A DNA stretch of 64,000 nucleotides, taken from positions 117,279,974-117,343,973 of the forward strand of contig CM059188.1 of assembly GCA_030323885.1 (NCBI GenBank), in the 5' to 3' direction. A program made the position numbers and the translations under genes. Positions within the stretch are counted from its first letter, which is position 1. Every line of letters starts with the position of its first letter. Shown piece after piece: positions 52,708 to 63,962 of this stretch. The DNA comes from Branchipolynoe longqiensis (lineage: Eukaryota; Annelida; Polychaeta; Phyllodocida; Polynoidae). The notes under the pieces were generated by a model, which saw only the letters and a list, made by a program, of their open reading frames with translations, did not search any database and was not told the origin of the DNA.

Positions 52708-52860
52708 AGGCCCCGTCAAACCCCCGCCCAGTCCCCGTCAACCCCCCGCCCAGTCCTCGTCAAACCCCCACCCAGTCCCTGTCAAACCCCCGCCCAGTCC
52801 CCGTCAAACCCCCGCCTAGTCCCCGTCAAACCCCCGCCCAGTCCCCGTCAAATCCCCGTC
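52708..52860 (+). repeat. 22-bp tandem repeat, ~7 units
   Basis: 'ccccgtcaaacccccgccca' + 'gt'. Confidence 0.93.
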
Positions 52861-52916
52861 CATCACTTTCTTTATTGATATGGTGCAGTGTTTTTCAGTA
52901 TCATTGATCACTTGAC

Positions 52917-53243
52917 TTAAAGTTGCATAGTCCGATGGTTTTGAGTTTCTGTATTTTTTCTGAGAAAAATATATTAGATCGATCACTAGTATCTACTTTA
53001 CATTAGTTCAAAGTTACTTTTATTTTAAATGGTAAACTTTTGAGATATTTTGAGTGCAAACATGGAAAATTAGTTTTGACTTCTGCAGTAACATGTTCTG
53101 TTAAATTGACTCAGTATTGCCTTCTACGCAGAAACAAATGCTTAATAAGTGCATCAGTATCTAAGTTAGATATGTAAAATCAAATCTAGATATTTGGTTT
53201 GGTTTTGAAAATTTGCTATTTCATCGGACTAGGCAGCTTTAGA
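52917..53243 (-). mobile_element. M1 MITE
   Basis: TTAA + 'agttgcatagtccgatgg' at the left; 'catcggactaggcagct' + 'ttag' at the right; a ~30-bp internal deletion. Confidence 0.82.
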
Positions 53244-53387
53244 TTAAACCTGGTAAACCAATAATGAAAGTGGTATCACGGGGAGGTGATTTGACTGCCA
53301 CAATCTATTGCACACGTCAATCTACCATCAATCCTACCCCCGTTAGCATCACTTTCTTGTGGTTTTTTTTTAGGGTTTATTGTCTTG

Positions 53388-53673
53388 AAGATTTATACTG
53401 CTTATAAAATGTATAATGGAAAAGTCTTGAATAGCCATTAGACAGTTGGGCGATAGAATAGAAAGCCCGAGCCTACACTTTTACCAACCCATGGGATTTT
53501 TACCCCCCACACCACATATACATTGTTGGTATGAGAGTAAATGGCCTTTGATGACACTAAGTTATACACAGGTGGGAAAACCAAAATGGTAGCGGTGATG
53601 GCATGGGGAATCAAACACCGACCTTCAGTCTGACCTAGAAAAAAGTCAGACACTCTAACCACTCGGCTATGTT
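53388..53673 (-). mobile_element. SINE-B, diverged
   Basis: 'tgaagatttatactgcttat' to 'cactctaaccactcggctat'. Confidence 0.8.
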
Positions 53674-53769
53674 AAGCCCGTGGTTGACATTGCGTGCAAT
53701 AATGAATAATGAGGCAGTTAATAGAGGCATTTCTCAAAGAGTTCTAAAAGTAGCCTGTCCCTGAGACAA

Positions 53770-54140
53770 AAGGCAGGCGGGAGCCAGGTTAGTGAGTGAG
53801 TAGGGGTTGTTAAATGGCGGGTCGGGTGGAGGACGTTAGCTGACTCCGGCCGGCGCTAAGTCGGCTCCCCGGTCCCCCGCCTCCCCGGCCCCGGCCCCGG
53901 GCAGGGCGGGTCCCTACACGCCGTCCCCAGCTCCCGGTCGCAGCGGCTGGCAGCGTCAGCCAATCACAAGCCGGGATTCGGTAACGCAGACTCCTGATTG
54001 GCTGACGGCCTCTCGGCTGCCCGAGTCTTTTTGTTGGTTTTTGTTGCTGGGTGGTGACGGGCTTGCTGAGGTTGGTTCGCGCCGACGCCGCGTGGTGGAG
54101 CCACGGGCCGGCGCTGTTTGGCGCAGTTCCTTTGTCTGAT
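53770..54140. promoter_or_regulatory. GC/CpG-rich segment with paired CCAAT boxes
   Basis: CpG-dense compared with the surroundings. AGCCAATCA at 53958-53966 and its inverse TGATTGGCT at 53995-54003 are 37 bp apart and divergent. Looks like a CpG-island (possibly bidirectional) promoter, but I find no exon beside it. Confidence 0.4.
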
Positions 54141-54300
54141 GTTGGGTGGTGACTGGATGAGGTGGTGGTGGTGGCAGCACGGTGCAGGCTGCTTGTACCG
54201 GTGTGTACCGGAGTACACTGGTTCAACCTCTGTAATATATATATATATATATATAATCGGATGATGTAGTAGCATTTATAGCACATCTATTTATTACAGT
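54141..54300. repeat. Spacer with (AT)n microsatellite
   Basis: (TA)n at 54236-54255. Confidence 0.6.
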
Positions 54301-54855
54301 GTGTGGTATTTTGAAAATGGCCCTTGTTGCACTCATATCCCAACCGCCCCCATTATCGGTTTGCTTTGCACGTAGGCAGTCACATTATTCACACTGGGCT
54401 TGTTGCAATGTCGGTCACAGACGCTGCCATTCCAAAATGGCGGAATAATCAGGATGTCGGAGCTGTGCGAGTCGTCGAGTCTGCCCCGATTTTAGGGGTT
54501 TTGGTTGTTTTATTGGGGTTTTCAGTCCCAACAGCGCTAATGGTTGCGTCAGGATGATTTTTAAATGAGGGGTATGTGGTTGGTGCATGTTAGACTTTAC
54601 ATGAAGCCCAGTAAGCATTATATCGGGCCCCATCATAAAGGCCAACGACCATGATTCAGCTAGTTACTAGTATGCATATATGCCGGCTCTCCACGCTTGT
54701 AATGCAGTCAATTGGGGGGTGGGGGGGGGGGGGTATGTCGACATAATTGAACATGAGTTGTAGCGGTGAGTGATATTGGTATAATACATTATATTTTGAC
54801 GATGTAATTGTATTAACTCGTTCTCGATAACTGCATGAGTCAGCTGGTAATCTCG
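54301..54855. other. No gene seen
   Basis: Contains 'ccaaaatggcggaa' at 54431 (YY1-like core ATGGCGG) and a G run at 54721. No ORF judged real. Confidence 0.35.
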
Positions 54856-55014
54856 TGCAGACCAAGTGCGCTGGTTCCTGTACGCCGTGCCCTATCCTGA
54901 TTAATTATGCCGGCTGAGTGGGAGGTTGGCTCCACCTAATTAATGCCGTCTCTTCTTCCTCTCCCTCCCCTCCCCTCCCCCACCTCCCCCACCTACACCC
55001 ACCAATCATGTCCC

Positions 55015-55330
55015 ACCCACATGGGAAGTACTGTGCGCGGGAAGCACCGATTGTCCAGCAGACGACAGCTGTGGCGAACGCTGCGGTTCGCCCGCCATCA
55101 GCCAATCACAGCGCGAGTTGGCCGTCTCTGCGGACCTCTCTAATGGCGCCGACAAAGCACCACTGTCCCCCGGCACGGTCGTCGAACGTGATGAAATAAC
55201 ACACCGCGTTGTCATGGAAAAGGCGCGGGGAGAGGGGGAGGGGGGCTTGGTGTGGGAGTGGGAGTGTGAGGGAGGCATCAATGTGTGGGTGGGGGGTGGG
55301 GGGGGGGGCTTTCAAGAAGCATCCTTCGGT
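55015..55330. promoter_or_regulatory. Second CpG-rich segment with a CCAAT box
   Basis: 'catcagccaatcacagcgcg' at 55096 repeats the CCAAT context at 53956 ('cgtcagccaatcacaag'). CpG-dense to about 55230, then G-rich. Confidence 0.35.
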
Positions 55331-55647
55331 GGTACCCGGACGTGGCTCAGATACCAGGTCCTTAAAGAGAACAAAAAGGAGGAGAAAATTGGAAGTGTTT
55401 TTTGTTTGTTTCGCGAATGAGATTTGATTGAGGTGTCGCTCGTCGTTGCGTGATTATAATTCGCTCATTGCTTGATGAGTTCGCTTATTATGTGTTCACC
55501 ACCTTCCGCTCGGGGATTTGAGAGAGTGGGCGAACTGCTTTGCTCCGGGGCTCTCCTTTTCTCTCTCAGCAATTTTATTTCCCTTGTACACAAATTATAT
55601 AATTGTGAGATTTAAAATATAATCAGTGTCTATTGACACATAATTGG
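55331..55647. other. No gene; dispersed repeat start
   Basis: 'tcagtgtctattgacacata' at 55623 is shared with 41960 and 48369; it is interrupted by the SINE at 55658. Confidence 0.4.
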
Positions 55648-55657
55648 ACATGAATAA

Positions 55658-55986
55658 TTGTTTGTTTGTTGTTTTATGTCCTAGCAACATCTAAGGTCAT
55701 ATCAGGATTGGTACCGACTTGTTACAGTGCGCACTCATGGCGAGTTTATAGTGCTGCCCCACTGGGAAATCAGGCCGCCGGCACCATGACCTGATGTCCC
55801 ACACAGTCACATTATCCTGACACTGAGCTAACCAGTCTTTGCCCTATCCTATTAATGCCGAGCGCCAGGCTAGGAAGCGACAAGTACCAATTTTAAAGTC
55901 ATTGGTTTGACTCGACTGGGAACCGAACTCCTGACCTTCCACACGCGAGGCCCACGTTCTACCGATTAGGCCACCGCGCCCGGTGT
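55658..55986 (-). mobile_element. SINE-A, full length with 10-bp target duplication
   Basis: Flanked by 'acatgaataa' at 55648-55657 and 55987-55996. Near-consensus sequence; a young copy. Confidence 0.93.
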
Positions 55987-56017
55987 ACATGAATAAAGAA
56001 ACCACCAGTCAACCAAT

Positions 56018-56092
56018 CTCTTTCTGTCTCTCTCTCTATCTCTATATATCTCTCTATATATCTTTCTTTTTCTCTTTCTGTCTATCTATCTA
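56018..56092 (+). repeat. CT/CTAT microsatellite
   Basis: 'tctctctctatctctatata' and (CTAT)n. Confidence 0.9.
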
Positions 56093-56999
56093 TAGTTTTG
56101 ATTATATGCTCGCTTGTGCGTGGCTGGCGTGTGGTTGGATACTTGTTTATCACGGCCGGTTGCTTTAAATGTATACAGCATGACTTGCTACCATTGCCGT
56201 GTAGATGGGCCTCAATTTCATACTCCTCATGGCGTGTGGATGTGGGAGGCGTGTGGATGTGTGTGTGGGGGGGGGGGGGGAGGTGTGGTCTGGCCCAGCC
56301 CTGGCTGCTATTGTGTGGCGATGGGGGTGGTGTGTGACGGTGTTCAGTGTGAGTGTGTTTGGTGTTGGGGGGGGGGGGGAGCAGTCATGCCCAAACGGCC
56401 CCGGGGCATATTTTAATAACGTGGCCTCGGTACATCCAGCACGCTACGATTAAACCCACTTTACCAAAGAACCAGCTCTTCCTCCTCCCCTGCCAACACT
56501 CACACCTACCGATCCATTAAAGAACACCCCAACCCCCAACCCCACACACACACCACACAACACACACAACACACACAACACACACAACACACACACCACT
56601 TCGGGATTGCGCATGTGCGTAAATCCAACGCCTGCCAAGGGATTACGTGATCGCAGATTCTTCAGTAAGACGACCCCGGTTTAGCAAGAGAGAGCCGACT
56701 TGTGGCGCGGTAGTTAGTTAGTAGAGCGGGGCCTGCCCAGCACCCCCCCCCCCCCGTCCCTTATTGTTGTAGGCTGCTGGGTGCCCGCTAGGGGGGCGCC
56801 TGTGCTCATAATGGTGGGTTTGGAAGGCTATTTCATTAGGTTATGTATGAATTAAACAGCCCATTTACGCCGGCCGACGCCGCTGACTGAATAAGCACCC
56901 TTTGTTGTGTCGGGCGGAGAGTGCCCTGCCCGGCTGTGTTTTGTGTTGGTGATTAGTGCAAACTAGAGCCCGCTTTAACCCGCCAAACACCCGACAGGC
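56093..56999. other. No gene; low-complexity patches
   Basis: G runs at 56268-56281 and 56370-56379, (CA)n at 56540-56600, C run at 56742. No supported gene. Confidence 0.4.
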
Positions 57000-57002
57000 T
57001 GC

Positions 57003-57114
57003 TTGACAGCATGGCCGAATCAGTTGAGCGTCCATCTCCCGTTTTGGCAGATCTGTAATTTTGTTGCGTCTCCATCTCCTATTTTTGGTAGTTTGTGGGC
57101 ATGTGTGCGCGCGC

Positions 57115-57166
<52 letters not shown>

Positions 57167-57290
57167 TGTATGTTTAAACCCTGGTCAAACCAAATGACTT
57201 AAAAATTGATACTTGTCACTTCCTAATCCTAGCCAGACGCTTGCTCGGCATTATTAGGATAGGAAAGGACTGGTTTGGCTCAGTGTCACG
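57003..57290 (+). mobile_element. SINE-A 5' half split by a TG microsatellite
   Basis: Head 'agcatggccgaatcagttga' at 57007, (TG)n at 57112-57166, then the body 'caaatgacttaaaaattgat' to 'ggctcagtgtcacga'. Confidence 0.75.
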
Positions 57291-57965
57291 AAGGGTACCG
57301 ACTTGTGGCAGTGTGCACTCATGGCGACTTTATAGTGCTGCCCCACTGGGAGACCAGGCCACCAACACCATGACCTGATATCCCACTGAGTCACATTCTG
57401 ACACTGAGCCAACCAGTCCTAGCCTTATCCTATTAATCCCAAGCACCTGGCTAGGTAGATACAAGATTCACCCGGTACTTGTAGTACATGGGTGAACGAC
57501 AACATAGTGTAAATACGGGCGAAAATAGGTTTAGTATGGAACATGAACTAGAAACTGTGGCTCCAGTATCAAATGGCTACTCATATAGGGACAGAGTTGG
57601 TGAAATGGGTGAGAATGCAAAAAGACAAGATGCCGGCCAGAGAACGCCGTCGATTTCACTTTTAAATTGCATTAAATTATATGTTTTATTATATTTTCCA
57701 ACTCAAAAGTAGCGGGTAAACATGAAGACATATACAAAGAATAAATGTTGCTTCTTAGATTGAGAAATTAGGCTCTCATAAAGACTCATTTCATTAGCCC
57801 GATTTTTCGACCGTTTTTATATAAGGCTAATCTTCACCTATGTACTACAAGTACCGGGTGAATCTTTTATCTACTGGCTAGGAAGAGACAAGTATCAATT
57901 TTGTACGTCATTGGTTTGACTCGACCGGGAATGGAATTCTGGGCTCCACGGATTCGGCCGGTGTG
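57291..57965 (-). mobile_element. SINE-A interrupted by M2
   Basis: 'accgacttgtggcagtgtgc' to 57455, M2, then 57874 'ctggctaggaagagacaagt' to the head remnant near 57965. It lies head-on against the plus-strand half before it. Confidence 0.82.
57456..57873. mobile_element. M2 MITE with 9-bp target duplication
   Basis: 'tagatacaagattcacccgg' ... 'gggtgaatcttttatcta', flanked by 'ctggctagg' at 57447-57455 and 57874-57882. 418 bp. Confidence 0.92.
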
Positions 57966-58407
57966 TGTATATAGTACATATGTGTATTTAGTAAGTAGAT
58001 ATAGCACTGTGTGTATATATATATATATATGAATAAACACCCCACGTACGGGCTTTGTGGTATGTAAAATAGGAATGTGATCGATACCCGGTCACAAATG
58101 TTTGCAGTATTATTAGCTTGCCTCGTGCGTTCATTTCCGGTTGCTTCGTCATCTCATTTCCGGTCGTTTTAATTTCCCGCATGACATCGGGAGTATTCTC
58201 GCGCATGCTCAATTCCAAATAAATTGAGCCTGTCGGTGATTTGAATATATCCAGTGAGGTTTTGTTGAAGTCTGATGCTTAATCGATGTCAGGTAAATAA
58301 TAGCTTTTGAAATTATACGGTTAGGGACAAGAGTAAATTTCGTCATCGCATCGGACTTTAGATGTCATATCTGGCAATAATTACATTGTATGTTAGACTC
58401 GCAGATG
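57966..58407. other. No gene; short TA run
   Basis: (TA)n at 58014-58029; nothing else recognised. Confidence 0.4.
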
Positions 58408-58708
58408 GTTGGTTGGTTGTTGGAGTTTTATGCCCTGGCAACATAAAAGGTCCAACATAATGGGTTCCGACTTGTGACAATGCGCACTCATGGCGACCTT
58501 ATAGTGTTGCCCCACTGGGAAATCAGGCCACCAGCATTACCCAATATCCCACCCAGTCACATTATCCTGACACTGAGCTAACCAGTCCTTGCCCTATCCT
58601 ATTAATGCCAAGCGCCAGGCCAGGAAGTGACACGTATAAATTTTGTACGTCATAGCTTGACTCGGGCCGAGATTCGAACACGTGACCTTCCGCACTGTGC
58701 CCGGTGAG
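58408..58708 (-). mobile_element. SINE-A, near full length
   Basis: 'ttggttgttggagttttatg' to 'ccttccgcactgtgcccggt'. Confidence 0.85.
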
Positions 58709-58744
58709 AACCATAGATAAAGGTAAAGGACATCCTGTATTGGT

Positions 58745-58815
58745 GCTTAAGCTAGGATTCCTTACATGCGGTATGCGGCATGCGAACGGGATGATTCCTT
58801 TCACGCGGCATGGAA
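58745..58815. mobile_element. HX element fragment
   Basis: 'aagctaggattccttacatg' + 'cggtatgcggcatgcg' repeats the HX end and hexamers. Confidence 0.7.
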
Positions 58816-58824
58816 CGGTCGTGA

Positions 58825-58856
58825 TTCCGGCCCGGCCCGGCCCGGCCCGGCCCGGC
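58825..58856 (+). repeat. CCCGG pentamer array
   Basis: Six 'ggccc' units joining directly onto the SINE-A head/body at 58857. Confidence 0.9.
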
Positions 58857-58978
58857 CTGAGCGCCCGGCTAGGTAGCGACAAGTATCAATTTTGTAAGTG
58901 ATTAGCTTGACTCATGCCAAGATTCGAACTTCCTACTTTCTGCACAGGAAGCCTGCGTTCTTACCAATTGTGCCACCA
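58857..58978 (-). mobile_element. SINE-A 5' half
   Basis: 'gcgcccggctaggtagcgac' to 'ttaccaattgtgccaccaca'. Confidence 0.78.
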
Positions 58979-59017
58979 CATTTTGACTCGACCGGGAATT
59001 GAACTCCCTGCCTTGAG

Positions 59018-59318
59018 CAGGCCTCCCATGCGGAATGTCCAGAGTTCAATTCCCGATCGAGTCAGACCAATGACATACAAAATTGATACTTGTTGTTTCC
59101 TAGCCAGGCGCTTTGCATTATTAGGATAGGGCATGGACGGGTTGGCTCGGTGTCAGGATAATGTGACTGGGTGGGATATCTGGTCATGGTACTGGTGGCC
59201 TGGTCTCCCATTTGGACAGCACTGTCCAAGATGCCATGAATGCGCACTGTCACAAGTAGGTAGCCGTCCTGATATGACCTTAGATGATGCCAGGACGAAT
59301 AACTCCAACAACCAATCA
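59018..59318 (+). mobile_element. SINE-A, head-truncated
   Basis: 'gcctcccatgcggaatgtcc' to 'gatgatgccaggacgaataa'; a minus-strand head piece (58981-59010) precedes it. Confidence 0.83.
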
Positions 59319-59517
59319 TCTCCCAGCAGCATCACCGAGTCCCCTAAGTGGAAGTTAATTAGCGGCGTCCCGTATACACTGGCAGTTAGTGCATCAGCGT
59401 GTCAGGGGCAGGCCACACAACAAAAAAAAAGGTCATTAACATAGCATGCCTGTAATAAAGGAGCCCATTATTGATCATAACCCGGCATGCATTCACCAGC
59501 TATCCCATGTTTGATTG

Positions 59518-59803
59518 AAAATGTATACCGTCATGGATATGTCTGAATAGTCTGGTTTTTACCATTTGACATTTGGTTGATAGAAACCCCGAGCCTACAC
59601 TTTTAGTATTACCGACCGAACAGATTTTTAACCTCCCACACCACATAGACATGGTATGAGAGCAACTGGGCTTTGATGACGCTGTAAGTTATACACAGCG
59701 GTGGAAATCCAAATTGGCAGAGGTGATGGCATGGGGAATCGAATCATCGACCTTCAGATTAGGATCTTATCTTGAACAGTCCGATACTCTACCACAGAGA
59801 ACG
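59518..59803 (-). mobile_element. SINE-B
   Basis: 'ttgaaaatgtataccgtcat' to 'ccgatactctaccacagaga'; 'ttagtattaccgac' carries a small insertion. Confidence 0.82.
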
Positions 59804-59929
59804 CCACCACCACCACTACAACCACAATATTAACCTCTCGGGACTAAATATGGCTTCCTTAATCCGGTCTTTCGAGCCGTTTTCCAGCTGATACCGATAG
59901 GGTCTATTTCCTGCGGCCATTATGGTGAG

Positions 59930-60340
59930 TACTTTCTATACATTATATACATATTATATACAATTTGTATACGCATTGTATATGTATTGTATACGCATTG
60001 TATACACATTGTGTACGCATTATATATGCATTATATACGCATTACATATGCATTACACACATTAATATACACATTGCATATGCATTACATATGCATTACA
60101 TATGCATTACATATGCATTACATATGCATTACATGTGCATTACATATGCATCACATATGCATTACATATGCATTACATATGCATTACATATGCATTACAT
60201 ATGCATTACATACGCATTACATACATATTACATATGCATTACATACGCATTACATATGCATTACATATGCATTACATATGCATTACATACGCATTATATA
60301 CGCATTATATACATGTATATAAGTATATACATTATATATC
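59930..60340 (+). repeat. 11-bp array ATTACATATGC
   Basis: About 30 units, grading from ATTGTATACGC at the left through ATTACATATGC to ATTATATACGC at the right. Long ORFs in three frames are a by-product. Confidence 0.94.
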
Positions 60341-61190
60341 CAAGTAGTGAGAGAACGCCCCAAACACCCGGTGGTGCCAGCAACAGAAAATGCTAAATAT
60401 TTCATCGCCTCTATCTGGTTATGGAGCGGAAGAAACTGATACTGAAGAAACGCAAGGTCCGCAACAACCCGGATGTACACCCACACACGCACACACACCT
60501 ACATACACGCACACACACACCTACACACACGCGCACACCATTCCACCCTCTGTGTGTGAGAGATGGGAGGGTGGCCGGGTTGAACCGAGAATGTATAGCG
60601 AGATATGTGCAGCACATTTGCATGTATAGGTTCGTAGCTGTATCAATAACAACATATATATATTTATATACATATAATACCGCTTATGTGTTATTAATTG
60701 AGCCCCATTATTATTATTATTTCACCGTGAATATGGACTTTGCTGTCGACACCCAATCATTTATTATTATAATGTGAAATATCATAATTATTGTACTGCC
60801 ACTGATTCTTGTTGTTATTATACCGTCACTAATTCAAGTTATTGTTATTATACTTTCAGGTTTTTAAAATTGTACTGTCACATTGTTTTGCTATCAATTA
60901 CAATTATATTGTCAATTAGTGTCAGGCTGTCAATTATTATTTATATGCTGTCACTTATTATTTTTATTATTATTATACCCTGGCTATGGGAGACTGCTGT
61001 GTAGGCGTTCTGTCGGCGCACATTACAGTGTACAGTCAACACCCGAACTTGTACCACCCAGCTGTTAAAGAACACCCCGCTATTACGTTCAATTCCTTTT
61101 ATTATTGCTCACGTCGCCGCCAATTTGAGAAAGCGTGGGAAGACGCGGAGGCCCTGGGTGCAGAGACCGGGCCCACCACCCTGTAGCCCC
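60341..61190. other. No gene; CA and AT/TAA patches
   Basis: (CA)n-rich at 60479-60540; 'attattattattt' patches to 60975. The short plus ORF at 60986-61186 is not supported by any motif. Confidence 0.4.
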
Positions 61191-61245
61191 CCCCCCCCCT
61201 CCCCCCTCCACTCTCCACTCTCCACTATCCACTCCACACTCTGGC
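61191..61245 (+). repeat. C run and CCACTCT repeat
   Basis: 'ccccctcccc' then four 'ctccactctc'-type units. Confidence 0.8.
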
Positions 61246-61334
61246 GGGGAAATGTGAGGTATGCTCACCGCGCACCGGGACACCGTATCCATGGCAACCT
61301 GTACCCGGTACTCCCTTTCACTTATCACTAATAT

Positions 61335-61619
61335 CAGCCACCAACCACACCCACACACCCATACCAACATCAACACCCACAATCACACCCACACCCACAC
61401 CTACATCTACACTAACAGCCACAATTACACCCACATTCACACCCATATCAACACCCACACCTACATCTACACCCACACCTACATCTACACCCATACCACT
61501 ATCCACATTCACACCTACACCAAAAGCCACACTCACATCCATACTGACACACACACCTACATTCAAATCCATGTACACACTCGCGCGCGCACCCACACAC
61601 GCACACACACTCTCTCTCT

Positions 61620-61670
<51 letters not shown>

Positions 61671-61700
61671 TCACACTCACATCAACATCAACACCCAGGC
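61335..61700 (+). repeat. CACCCACA microsatellite with CT and CA runs
   Basis: 'cacacctacatctacaccca' units, (CT)n at 61613-61651, (CA)n at 61652-61670. Confidence 0.92.
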
Positions 61701-62024
61701 ATGTTGAAATCCACCTGTAGACTCAAGCTGCGAACACACGGTCCCTCTTTTTCATTCCTATTTGCATTGGCGAGCTGTTAGTATTATGTAACATTTCTCT
61801 TACTACTTTTTGGCGCATGCGCTTGGAGATGGGTGGGGTGAGAGAGAAAACAAGTATGGGCAGAGTTTGCCAGCTTTATTCCTGGTAGTTGAGACCAATT
61901 TGGCAACAGCCGCCGTTGGGTGAGCTTAATAACACTGCTTGGTTGTACATCAAATGGCTGACAGCTGTATATGAAGGCATCAATCATTCTCAGTGGTTCA
62001 CTACTACTTTGTTAACCAGTGCTG
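61701..62024. other. No gene seen
   Basis: Single-copy-looking sequence next to M2. Confidence 0.35.
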
Positions 62025-62033
62025 GATATGTAC

Positions 62034-62437
62034 TAGATAAAAGATTCACCCTGTACTTGTGGTACATGGGTGAACAACAACGTAGTGTAATTACGGGTGA
62101 AAATAGCTTTAGTACGGAACAGGAAGTAGAATGCCTGCCTCCAATATCAAATGGATACTTATATCTGCACAGAGTTGGTGAAATTTGCAGAGAATGCAAA
62201 AAGACAAGATGGTGGCCATAGAACGCTGTCGATTTCAACTTTAAATTCTATGAAATATGTTATATGATATTTTTCAACTCAAAAGTAGCGGGGAAATATT
62301 AAGACATAAAAAGAATAATTGTTGCTTCTTAGATTGTGATATTAGGCTCTCATTTCATTTCCCCGCTCTTTCAACCGCTTTTATATAGGGCTAGTATTCA
62401 CCCGTGTACTGTGAGTACAGGGTGAATCCTTTATCTA
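62034..62437. mobile_element. M2 MITE with 9-bp target duplication
   Basis: 'tagataaaagattcaccctg' ... 'ggtgaatcctttatcta', flanked by 'gatatgtac' at 62025-62033 and 62438-62446. 404 bp; the only copy outside a SINE. Confidence 0.92.
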
Positions 62438-62489
62438 GATATGTACCTGTGTGTAAGGGTGCCTAGTGGGTGTTGCCTTTGGGGCAGAC

Positions 62490-63186
62490 TGGACGCGGTG
62501 CCCGAATCGGTAGAGCGCAGCTTTGATTCCCAATCGAGTCAAAGGAATGACTTACAAAAAAATGTATTCTTGTCGCTACCTAGATAAAAGATTCACCCGG
62601 TACTTGTAGTACACAGGTGAACAACAACCTAGTGTAAATACGGGCGAAAACAGCTTTAGTATGGAACAGGAACAAGAAACTGTGGTTCCAGTATCAAATG
62701 GCTACCCATATAGGCACAGAGTTGGTGAAATGGGTGAGGATGCAAAAAGACAAGATGGCGGTGCTAGAACGCCATCGATTTCACTTTAAAAATCTATTAA
62801 ACTATATGTTTTATTACATTTTTTCAACTCAAAAGTAGCGGGTAAATATGAAGATATATATCAAGAATATATTTTGCTTCTTAAATTAAGAATTTATTTG
62901 CTCAGTTAATTTCCCCAGCATGTCAAAATTCTTCGCCAGTTTTTCTAATGGGTTGATTTTCACCCCTGTACAGTGAATCTTTTATCTAGTCGCTACCTAG
63001 CTTGGCGCTCGGCATTAATATGATAGTGCAAAGATTGCTTATCTCAGTATCAGAATAATGTGACTGAGTGGGAAATTGAGTCATGGTGACATCAGCCTGC
63101 GGCCATGAGTGTGCACTCTCACAAGTCAGTACCCATCCTGATATGACCTTAGATGTTGCCAGGACGTAAACCTCCAACAAACAAAC
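62490..63186 (+). mobile_element. SINE-A interrupted by M2
   Basis: Head at 62490-62580, M2, then 62989-63186 ('ttggcgctcggcattaatat' to 'gttgccaggacgtaaacctc'). Confidence 0.87.
62581..62988. mobile_element. M2 MITE with 9-bp target duplication
   Basis: 'tagataaaagattcacccgg' ... 'tgaatcttttatcta', flanked by 'gtcgctacc' at 62572-62580 and 62989-62997. 408 bp. Confidence 0.93.
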
Positions 63187-63528
63187 CTTTGAACGAAATG
63201 TCGACTGTGCCTTGGCAGCCATCACACAAGCTGTTGCTGCTTAATGTCGGCCATCTTTGATTGCATTCCGAGTCCGGACTAGAGTATACGTGCCATATGA
63301 CTGGCTCTAGAATTCAGCTGCTATAAACATGTGCTATAAAATCTATATTCAAGCTGTCTAACACCATATGCCACGTTGCTATTGATGTAATATTAATCGA
63401 TATAATAGGATCGACACTTGTCGCAACAAATGTTAGTCGCTGTTTTGTTCTATAATAAAAATTTAACATTATCTACTCTTTAGAATCTTCACTCAGTCAA
63501 ACACATACGTTGACATTATTAGCTGGTT
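63187..63528. other. No gene seen
   Basis: AT-rich, nothing recognised. Confidence 0.35.
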
Positions 63529-63538
63529 GGTTGTTGCA

Positions 63539-63841
63539 GTTTTATGTCCTGGCAGCATTTAAGGTCATATCAGGAGGAGTACCGACTTGTGACAGTGTAC
63601 ACTCATGGTGACTTTATAGTGCTGCCCCACTTGAAAATCAGGCTGCTGGCCCCATGACCCAATATCCTGCTCAGTCACCTTATCTTGACACTGAGCTAAC
63701 CAGTCCTTAACCTATCCTATTAGCGCTGGACTAGGAAGTGACAAGTATCAATTTTATAAGTCATCGGTTTGACTCGACCAGGAACTGATCTCCGGTATGC
63801 GAGGCTTGCGCTTTACCGATTCGGCCACCGTGCCCGGTTTG
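63539..63841 (-). mobile_element. SINE-A with 10-bp target duplication
   Basis: Flanked by 'ttagctggtt' at 63529-63538 and 63842-63851. Confidence 0.88.
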
Positions 63842-63962
63842 TTAGCTGGTTTGAAGAATGTACACTCGATATAATGTGAAATTAAATAGAAGGCGTTGTT
63901 TACTTATATTTCATTAGTCACATGTGGGATGTGTACACTGTAGAACTGCCACGTCACGTGAT

